Source of the DNA: an uncultured Dehalococcoidia bacterium
GTDB lineage: Bacteria; Chloroflexota; Dehalococcoidia; Lucifugimonadales; UBA3495
Length of the DNA: 64,000 nt
Assembly: GCA_951812625.1 (NCBI GenBank)
Contig: CATOSP010000002.1
Coordinates: forward strand, 2,056,788 to 2,120,787
Direction: 5' to 3'
Part shown: positions 34,953 through 41,552 of the stretch, in pieces
How positions within the stretch are numbered: the stretch's first letter is position 1
Layout of the letters: the number at the start of each line of letters is the position of its first letter
Position numbers and translations under genes: made by a program
The notes under the pieces: generated by a model
Told to the model about the DNA's origin: nothing
What the model saw: only the letters and a program-made list of their open reading frames with translations
Databases searched by the model: none

Positions 34953-35966
34953 TTGGCAGACCCGATACTTCAAGTTTCCGGCCTGAGCCTCCGCTATCAG
35001 ACCCGCCACGGCGAGGTGAAGGCCGTCGAAGACGTCAGCTTCAAGCTCCTTCCCGGTCAGGTGATGGGTTTGGTAGGGGAGTCAGGTTCCGGGAAAACCT
35101 CGGTCGCCATCTCATTGATGCGGCTATTGCCGGACAACGCTCGCGTGACCGGCGGCCAGGTGCTATTGGACGGCCGAGACCTGCTGTCGATGGGGTTTGA
35201 GGAAGTGCGCTCCTACCGCTGGCACAGGATATCCATGATCTTTCAGGCTGCGATGAACTCCCTGGACCCTGTATACCGGGTAGGAGACCAGATACTGGAG
35301 GCAATCGAGACCCACAATCCCGAGCTGACCAAGCGGGAGGCCCAGGAGCGAATAGCCGGGCTCTTCCAGCTTGTAGGGCTCGACCCGCAGCTCACCCAGC
35401 GTTACCCCCACGAGTACAGCGGCGGCATGAGGCAGAGGGCAGTCATCGCCATGTCCCTTGCCTGCCAGCCGGACGTGGTCATCGCCGATGAACCGACGAC
35501 AGCTCTTGACGTGATAGTACAGGACCGCATCCTCCGACGCCTCAAGGAGATCCAGAGCGACTTGAACATGAGCATGGTCTACATCACCCACGACATCGCC
35601 GTGGTGGCCGAGGTCACAGACCGCATCGGAGTGATGTACGCTGGGAAACTGGTCGAACTGGGCGACACCTCTGACGTATTTGGCAGTCCCATACACCCCT
35701 ACACATCGGCCCTGCTATCGGTGTTCCCAAGCATCCGGGGACCAAAACGGGAGCTTGTCACGCTGCCAGGCGAGCCGCCCAACCTGATTGACCCCCCCGC
35801 CGGTTGCCGGTTTCACCCCCGCTGCCCATACGCTATAGATGCCTGCCAAACAGAAGACCCGCCCACTGTGGAACGGGGCAGCCACTGGGCGGCCTGCTGG
35901 AACCCGCTGCCTGTGCAGACCGGTCCACAAGAAACGTCCGGACCTGTCAGTTTGGAGGAACAATAA
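34953..35966 (+). CDS. ABC transporter ATP-binding protein, DppD/OppD type
   Basis: 337 aa; TTG 34953 follows AGAGGCTGAG. Walker A is GESGSGKTS, the signature YSGGMRQRAVIAMSLA, Walker B VVIADEPTTALDV, and the switch His is in MVYITHDIAV. The C-terminal oligopeptide-type extension has the Cys-rich GCRFHPRCPYAIDAC typical of DppD/OppD, which can carry an iron-sulfur cluster in some relatives. It is the first of two ATPases; the second gene starts 3 bases past its stop. Confidence 0.92.
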   Translation: MADPILQVSGLSLRYQTRHGEVKAVEDVSFKLLPGQVMGLVGESGSGKTSVAISLMRLLPDNARVTGGQVLLDGRDLLSMGFEEVRSYRWHRISMIFQAAMNSLDPVYRVGDQILEAIETHNPELTKREAQERIAGLFQLVGLDPQLTQRYPHEYSGGMRQRAVIAMSLACQPDVVIADEPTTALDVIVQDRILRRLKEIQSDLNMSMVYITHDIAVVAEVTDRIGVMYAGKLVELGDTSDVFGSPIHPYTSALLSVFPSIRGPKRELVTLPGEPPNLIDPPAGCRFHPRCPYAIDACQTEDPPTVERGSHWAACWNPLPVQTGPQETSGPVSLEEQ

Positions 35967-35968
35967 CG

Positions 35969-37018
35969 ATGACGGTCTCGTCGGGCCTGCCGGATATTCC
36001 TTCAGCCGCCGGTAGTCCAACTCCTCTCGTTAGGGTGGAGAGCCTTACCAAGCTCTTCCCGATGTCCAGGGGCCTGTTTCGCCGCCCCTCAGCCCACATC
36101 CACGCCGTCGACGACGTCAGCTTCGAGTTATTCGAGGGTGAAAGCTTCGGCCTCGTAGGCGAGTCGGGGTGTGGCAAGACCACCATCGGGAAGCTGCTGG
36201 TCAAGCTGATGGAACCCACGGGAGGACGCATCCTTTTCCAGGACGACCGGGACACGGCTGGCGGGCAAACACTCACAGACATAGTGGACACCAGCGGCAA
36301 AGACCTCAAGGAGTTCCGGCGCAAAGCCCAGATGATTTTCCAGGACCCCTACGAGTCCATGAACCCGCGCCGAACGATTTTCGACACCATCGCCGAACCC
36401 TTGTCGGTACAGGGCATAGGCAGCCCTCCGGAGCGGATGGACAAGGTTCGGGACCTCCTGGAACTGGTCGGCCTCACCCCAGCCTCAACCATGTTGTTCC
36501 GCTACCCTCATGAGCTATCCGGCGGGCAGCGCCAGCGAGTGGCCATCGCCCGCGCTCTGGTGGTCGAACCAACCTTCGTTGTAGCCGACGAGCCTACCTC
36601 AATGCTGGATGTTTCTTTCAGCACCAGCATCATGCACCTCATGTCCGGATTGGCCCGGCAGTTGGGTGTGACCTACCTGTACATCACCCATGATCTGGCC
36701 GTGGCCCGGTATATGTGCCAGCGCATCGCGGTTATGTACCTGGGGAAGATCGTAGAATTGGCGGAGACCGAAGAGTTGCTGTCCAACCCGCTGCATCCTT
36801 ATACCCGTGCGCTGCTGTCCGCGGTTCCCTCGCCAGACCCGGCGCACCAGCGCGACCCGGTTAACATCCTCGGCGACGTGTCGGCGCCGGTAAACCCTCA
36901 TCCAAGGTGCCGGTTCCACGACCGCTGTCCCATGGCCGCCCCCCAATGCTACGTGGAGTCTCACCCGCCGATGGAAGACCATGGCGGTGGCCACCTGGTC
37001 GCCTGCTACCGGGTCTAG
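35969..37018 (+). CDS. ABC transporter ATP-binding protein, DppF/OppF type
   Basis: 349 aa. ATG 35969 is chosen because GGAGGAA lies 9 bases upstream and the frame upstream of it overlaps the previous gene. Walker A GESGCGKTT, Q-loop QMIFQDPYESMNPR, signature LSGGQRQRVAIARAL, Walker B VVADEPTSMLDV, and a C-terminal PRCRFHDRCPMAAPQC block. It completes the five-gene importer 30684-37018. Confidence 0.92.
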   Translation: MTVSSGLPDIPSAAGSPTPLVRVESLTKLFPMSRGLFRRPSAHIHAVDDVSFELFEGESFGLVGESGCGKTTIGKLLVKLMEPTGGRILFQDDRDTAGGQTLTDIVDTSGKDLKEFRRKAQMIFQDPYESMNPRRTIFDTIAEPLSVQGIGSPPERMDKVRDLLELVGLTPASTMLFRYPHELSGGQRQRVAIARALVVEPTFVVADEPTSMLDVSFSTSIMHLMSGLARQLGVTYLYITHDLAVARYMCQRIAVMYLGKIVELAETEELLSNPLHPYTRALLSAVPSPDPAHQRDPVNILGDVSAPVNPHPRCRFHDRCPMAAPQCYVESHPPMEDHGGGHLVACYRV

Positions 37019-37658
37019 CGGCTGGATTTAGTACTCATCGGACGATAGGTGATCGCAGTGGATTCGAATAACGCACTAAGTCAGAACCCGCCCCGGTTCG
37101 ACTAGGATTGGTTCCATCCCTGGATCGCTTCCCGGGATAAATGTTGCTGACATGAGCCGGTTTTCAACTCCGATTGCTATTCCCTATGGTGTTCATGTAC
37201 CCGTAGGACCCGTCCCGTCCTGCTGATCGTGACCGGAGTCCAGCCGCCTTGGGGACGGCCCATGCGAGCCGGTCTTGTGCTGATCATGGGCAATGTTCTC
37301 CATACCCGGGGATATCCTATGCCACATGGAGCGTCCTGCACCCTCAGACAAGTCTGGATCAATACGCTGGAATTCGTAAGAACGAGAGGAAAAGTCAATT
37401 TGTTCCTCGGCCCCGCCTCAGAAGTGAGCGGGGATGGCAGGAAGTGGCATTGAAAGCAAGAAAGATTCCTCGGCTCGACTGAGGCTGGAACCCACCGGCA
37501 GCCGACAGCCAGACTGCCTGAAATGGAACGCTGCCGATGGCTGTAGCGGCGTTGACGGCCTATGCCCTCGCTGGTAGATTGTTACCTGCTGGCTGCGTGG
37601 CTAGTCTCCATGGCGCACGTATTGTCGAATCCACACTTGGCACAGGGATACCTGACTC
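37019..37658. other. 640-base region without a recognisable gene
   Basis: No open frame here resembles a protein family or has a good ribosome site. A hairpin lies at 37411-37433 (CCCCGC-c-TCA with TGAGCGGGG, loop GAAG), and a promoter candidate sits near the right end at 37552-37580. The composition is slightly lower in GC than the genes around it. It could be a decayed gene or house an unrecognised RNA. Confidence 0.5.
37552..37580 (+). promoter_or_regulatory. Putative promoter of the Tag-like glycosylase gene
   Basis: TTGACG (37552-37557), 17-bp spacer, TAGATT (37575-37580), about 80 bases before the TTG at 37659. Confidence 0.45.
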
Positions 37659-38168
37659 TTGGCGCAACAACAGGATCAACCCCAGGACTCCACTTCTCAA
37701 GAAGATAACGAATCGCCCCGTGCCTGGTACTCGTCCAGCGTTTGGGGAAAGCGACAGCAAGACGACGACGCACTGTTCGAGGTTATGAGCCTGCAAGTGT
37801 TCCAGGCGGGGTTGACCTGGAACATGGTGCTGCAACGGCGTGACGCTTTCAGGAACGCTTTTCAGGGTTGGAACATCGACGCGGTAGCAGGTATGGAGCC
37901 CGAAGACATCGATCGACTGGTGGGCGATCCCTCCATAATCCGCAACAGGAAGAAAATCGAGGCGTGCGTGGCCAACGCCCGGACAGTCCAGTCCCTCCGA
38001 GGCACGCACGGCTCGTTCTGTGACTGGTTCTATCACGTGCTGCCTGACGACGATCTCACCGGTCTTCAGAAAGCGTTACGTAGGACATTCAAGTTCATGG
38101 GGCCGGAGATCGCCCGTATGTGGCTGCTGGCTTCAGGTCGTCTGCCGGACGACCTGCAAGGTGGCTAG
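37659..38168 (+). CDS. DNA-3-methyladenine glycosylase I (Tag) family protein
   Basis: 169 aa from TTG 37659. Tag landmarks are clear in order: a WGKRQQDDDALFEVMSLQVF segment, the QAGLTWNMVLQRRDAFRNAF block, DIDRLVGDPSIIRNRKKIEACVANA, and FKFMGPEIARMWLLASG near the end. Tag removes 3-methyladenine from DNA by base excision. The zinc-binding Cys and His of E. coli Tag (near the N-terminus and in the C-terminal HxxxC) are not seen here, so this is a zinc-free relative, which is common in distant members. It stands alone between a gap and the hydrolase gene. Confidence 0.78.
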   Translation: MAQQQDQPQDSTSQEDNESPRAWYSSSVWGKRQQDDDALFEVMSLQVFQAGLTWNMVLQRRDAFRNAFQGWNIDAVAGMEPEDIDRLVGDPSIIRNRKKIEACVANARTVQSLRGTHGSFCDWFYHVLPDDDLTGLQKALRRTFKFMGPEIARMWLLASGRLPDDLQGG

Positions 38169-38223
38169 CATCACGTATTGACGCTAGAGACGAGTTACTC
38201 TTTTCACAACCAGGGGGAGGCGC

Positions 38224-39336
38224 ATGGTAGCTACGACGGTAGTTTCACCCGACGCGGTCCAGATGGACCCGCAGGCCATCTCACGTGTCCAGGACCTGTT
38301 CCAAGAGCAGATCTCCACCCGCAAGCATCCCGGTGCTGCACTGGCGGTCTACCGGCATGGCAAGCTCGCGCTGGACCTGTTCGGCGGCATGGCTGACCCT
38401 GAGACAGGGAAATCGGTGGCCGGTGACACCATGTTCGTCCTGTTCTCCTCCACCAAGCCCCTGACTGCATCATGCGTCCATATCCTGTGGGAAAGAGGCA
38501 AGTTGGCTTGGGACGACCCGATAGCGAAGTATTGGCCAGGCTTCGGAAAGAATGGCAAAGAGAGTGTCACCGTAAGGCACGTTTTGACCCACCAGGGCGG
38601 TTTTCCTGACACTCCTCCGGAACTCACCTGGGACACCTGGCGGGACTGGGATACTGTAGTCAAGGGAATGGAAGACATCAAACCCGACTACCCGGCGGGC
38701 AAGGTGCTCGCTTACCACCCCCGCAATTATGGCTGGGTCCTCGGCGAACTGGTCCGCCGAGTCGATGGCCGCCCCATCAACCAGTTCCTCCACGAGGAAG
38801 TCACGGCTCCACTGGGTATGGAAGACACCTTTCTGGGGTTGCCTTCATCACTGGAATATCGGGTCTCAAGGCTCCACGCGATGGAAGACTGTGACCAGCC
38901 TTCCCAAGTGGTCAACTACAACCGCCCTGAGGTACACCAGTCAGTACTGCCGGCCGGGGGAGGCATCGCTACCGCCCGCGACATCGCCCGCTTCTACGCA
39001 ATGCTGGAAGGCGACGGTGCGCTCGATGGAATTCGCATAATGGCCCCGGACACAGTGGCCGAGGCAACCCGGCTCCAGGTAGAAGGGCTGGATTCCAACA
39101 ACGGTCGTGTTTCCCGACGTTCCCTCGGCCTGTCGCTGGACGACCCTCGCATGGCCCCAGACGCTGACAGTACCGTTTACACCTTCGGCCACGGCGGTGC
39201 TGGCACATCCATCTGCTGGACCGACCCCAACCTGGGCTTGTCGCTCGCCTACATCACCAACGGCTTCCGCGACGACCTTACCAACTACCCGCGGCTGGCC
39301 GCGATCTCCAAGGCCGTCCGCGAAGCCTGCCGTTAA
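38224..39336 (+). CDS. Beta-lactamase-family serine hydrolase (class C-like esterase/peptidase)
   Basis: 370 aa. The catalytic SxxK is Ser75-Ser-Thr-Lys78 (FVLFSSTKPLTA). A Tyr in AYHPRNYGWVLGELV corresponds to the second motif, though its usual YxN is altered, and FGHGGAGTSICW is the HGG/KTG-equivalent third motif. No signal peptide, so it is probably cytoplasmic. Members include esterases, D-aminopeptidases and peptidase-like enzymes, and rarely act on beta-lactams. ATG 38224 has AGGGGGAGG upstream. Confidence 0.85.
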   Translation: MVATTVVSPDAVQMDPQAISRVQDLFQEQISTRKHPGAALAVYRHGKLALDLFGGMADPETGKSVAGDTMFVLFSSTKPLTASCVHILWERGKLAWDDPIAKYWPGFGKNGKESVTVRHVLTHQGGFPDTPPELTWDTWRDWDTVVKGMEDIKPDYPAGKVLAYHPRNYGWVLGELVRRVDGRPINQFLHEEVTAPLGMEDTFLGLPSSLEYRVSRLHAMEDCDQPSQVVNYNRPEVHQSVLPAGGGIATARDIARFYAMLEGDGALDGIRIMAPDTVAEATRLQVEGLDSNNGRVSRRSLGLSLDDPRMAPDADSTVYTFGHGGAGTSICWTDPNLGLSLAYITNGFRDDLTNYPRLAAISKAVREACR

Positions 39337-39533
39337 TGCACGTTCGGCGGCGCAATCTGGTCAGTTTCCAGGCTGCCACCGCTACATCCCCGCTTTCACT
39401 GGAATGCACCTTCTCAGGTTTGTAGCGCCGCCAGTGCCAAAGAAGTCCTGACAGATTTGGGATCTTAGACACTGGGCTGGGCCTACACGATGTTATTGGC
39501 CCTGCCGCAACGTCCCTCCAACTCTGGAAGCCA

Positions 39534-40406
39534 TCACTGCCACATATGGGGTCCATCGGCCAGTCCACCCAGACCGAGCTCCACGCACAACGCCCGGTAC
39601 TCCTCCGTGAGAGCGCCTCTCCACCGTAGCTGTTCCAAGTCCTCTGGCAGCGGCACATCCACCCGGAGGGTTGCCAGACACTTGTAGAGCATCGCATCGG
39701 CCCGACGCTCCGCCAAGCTAGCCGCGACAGCCGGGCCGCCTCGGGGGGTTACTTCCCAGTCCCTCCAATCGTCGGGGATTTCCTCGATGTGGTGATACTT
39801 GTCCAGCACCATCGCGGTGGTCTTCGCCCCCCAACGGGGTATGCCAGGTATTCCGTCCGCCGAGTCTCCCACCAATGCCAGATAGTCTGGGATCGACTGG
39901 GGCTCTACGCCGAATTTTTGCCGGACTCCGTATTCATCCGTCACCGTCTTCCGTCTCCGGTCAAGACAGACGACCTGAGAGCCTCGGACCATCTGCGTCA
40001 TATCCTTGTCCGGCGAGCAGATCACCACCTGTTCCACGCCCAGCGCGTCGGCCCAACGGTGGGTCGCGGTGGCAATCGCGTCATCGGCCTCAAACTCGGT
40101 CATAGGCCAGACCGTCACGCCCAGCGCCGCGACAGCCAACTCGGCCAGCGGGAATTGGGCCATCAGTTCCTCGGGCACGCCCTCGCCGGTCTTGTAGCCT
40201 GCGAATAGATCGTTGCGAAACGACTCGACCACATGGTCGAATGCGCAGCCAACATGAGTAACATCTTCCTGCCTGAGCAGTGCCAGGGTCGTTTGCACCA
40301 GCCCCCGGATGGCCCCCACGGGTCTCCCGTCTGGAGCGGCTTCCGCAGGCATGGCGAAGTATGACCTGAAAAGTTCATAGGTACCGTCAACGAGATGCAG
40401 CTTCAT
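39534..40406 (-). CDS. FEN-like 5'-3' exonuclease (PolA exonuclease-domain family)
   Basis: 290 aa from ATG 40406, with AGGGA eight bases upstream; the TTG at 40412 is weaker. It corresponds to the 5'-nuclease domain of DNA polymerase I as a separate protein: HLVDGTYELFRSYFA, CAFDHVVESFRNDLFAGYK, the acidic metal-site region EFEADDAIATATHRWA, VVICSPDKDMTQMV, and the helix-hairpin-helix ALVGDSADGIPGIPRWGAKT. It would remove RNA primers or flaps during replication or repair. It is alone on the minus strand and convergent with the hydrolase. Confidence 0.87.
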   Translation of the reverse strand: MKLHLVDGTYELFRSYFAMPAEAAPDGRPVGAIRGLVQTTLALLRQEDVTHVGCAFDHVVESFRNDLFAGYKTGEGVPEELMAQFPLAELAVAALGVTVWPMTEFEADDAIATATHRWADALGVEQVVICSPDKDMTQMVRGSQVVCLDRRRKTVTDEYGVRQKFGVEPQSIPDYLALVGDSADGIPGIPRWGAKTTAMVLDKYHHIEEIPDDWRDWEVTPRGGPAVAASLAERRADAMLYKCLATLRVDVPLPEDLEQLRWRGALTEEYRALCVELGLGGLADGPHMWQ

Positions 40407-40729
40407 GGGCAATCCCTATATCGGGGTTCACCGGAGCCCGTATGACAGACCCCGGTCACGACATGATCAGAACCCGGAGTCGCTCCCGATGCACCTGGAT
40501 ACTCGAGAGCGTGGTCACAGGGTAGAGGCCTTGAATTTCCTCGTCAACAACAACGGCCGGTCATCCCAGGATCGTTTGAGGGCTGGGGTGCGCCTGTTGA
40601 GGAAGGGGTTACAAGCAGAGGAGAGCCGCGGGATCACCAGAGAGGGGGTGTGGAAGTCTTGGGAACTGCCGCGTCGTGAGAGTTGCTCCGCCCACTACCG
40701 GCGTGTCGGGCGGAGCGATTCGGTGCAAG
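40407..40729. other. Intergenic stretch with a downstream hairpin
   Basis: No gene supported. It contains the upstream region of the exonuclease gene (minus strand) and, next to the cohesin gene stop, a long hairpin at 40683-40718. Confidence 0.5.
40683..40718 (-). terminator. Terminator-like hairpin after the cohesin-protein gene
   Basis: GCTCCGCCC (40685-40693) pairs exactly with GGGCGGAGC (40708-40716), extended by G-U and A-T pairs; 14-base loop. It lies 12 bases past the stop of the gene at 40730. There is no T-run, so termination strength is uncertain. Confidence 0.5.
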
Positions 40730-41542
40730 CTAATTGACGAAGGCTACGACTGGGGCCTCTACGTTGAGACCCTTTCGGGTAAAGCCTCCGGTAGCGGGCT
40801 CTGCCAGAAGATCCAGCAGGGTTATCGCATCGTGGGCAACCACGCTCTCGATACTCAACATACTGTCCGGAATTTCCAGAGCGGTGGCCACCTTCGGATT
40901 GGCATCAACCTCCTCCGTGACAGTAAGGCTGGACTCGTTGGTGTCGGAGGCTGGCTCAGCGGATTCAATAACCTCGAAAGTGAACTTGGCCACCTCACCG
41001 TTTCCGCTGATACCTTGCGGGTTTATCAGGGCAGTCCAGACCCGGCCGGGCGTACGCGAAGAGGAATCGATCAGGGAATTTCCGGCTAACTTGCCTTTCT
41101 CCACTTCCATTAGTTCCAGTACTTCCGGATCGTAGACGAGGACGAACTCCAGGCTCCCGACGCTCCGAGCGTTGGAAAGGGTGACCGGGACTTCGATCCT
41201 TTCCGGCTCAGCCACGACTTGAACGGGCTGCGGGGCTGGCTCCGCCGCAGGTGTGGGAACTGGGGTCGGGGCGACCGTTGGAACTGGTGTGGGGGCCTTC
41301 GTTGGAACGCTGGTGGGAGTAGCGGCCCTGGCCACAGGTGGAACGGCCGTGGGCTTTATCTCAGCCACAGGGGTGGCCAGGGGTTGCACTCCAGCTGCCT
41401 CCGCCGTAGTAGAGTCTCGCCCTATATAAATCACCGACACCACGATGGCCGCGATGACCAGGGCCAGGGCTCCTCCAAAGAGGAGCAACCGCCTCCAGTA
41501 ATTGCTTATGAATATGAAGGATACGTCCAGCCACCATCTCAT
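40730..41542 (-). CDS. Membrane-anchored cohesin-domain protein
   Basis: 270 aa; either of two adjacent ATG codons (41545, 41542). One transmembrane helix near the start (LLLFGGALALVIAAIVVSVIYI), then a Pro/Thr/Val-rich linker at about 55-115, and a cohesin-type beta-sandwich from about 115 to 255: EVPVTLSNARSVGSLEFVLVYDPEVLEL, GRVWTALINPQGISG, GEVAKFTFEVIE. Cohesins bind dockerins. The gene directly upstream (7-base gap) encodes a protein ending in a dockerin, so this one may hold it at the cell surface. It was probably transcribed with that gene from the promoter at 44651-44680. Confidence 0.75.
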   Translation of the reverse strand: MRWWLDVSFIFISNYWRRLLLFGGALALVIAAIVVSVIYIGRDSTTAEAAGVQPLATPVAEIKPTAVPPVARAATPTSVPTKAPTPVPTVAPTPVPTPAAEPAPQPVQVVAEPERIEVPVTLSNARSVGSLEFVLVYDPEVLELMEVEKGKLAGNSLIDSSSRTPGRVWTALINPQGISGNGEVAKFTFEVIESAEPASDTNESSLTVTEEVDANPKVATALEIPDSMLSIESVVAHDAITLLDLLAEPATGGFTRKGLNVEAPVVAFVN

Positions 41543-41552
41543 CACTAATCAC

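Noticed and set aside
37060..37120. tRNA-like T-loop sequences (GGATTCGAAT, GGTTCGACT)
   Set aside because: No flanking stems fold into a T-arm or acceptor arm.
39346..39432. 8-bp GC inverted repeat between convergent genes
   Set aside because: The 71-base loop is too long for a terminator and no T-run follows.
40676..41089. A plus-strand open frame opposite the cohesin gene
   Set aside because: It shows no family motif and overlaps a clear cohesin gene on the other strand.
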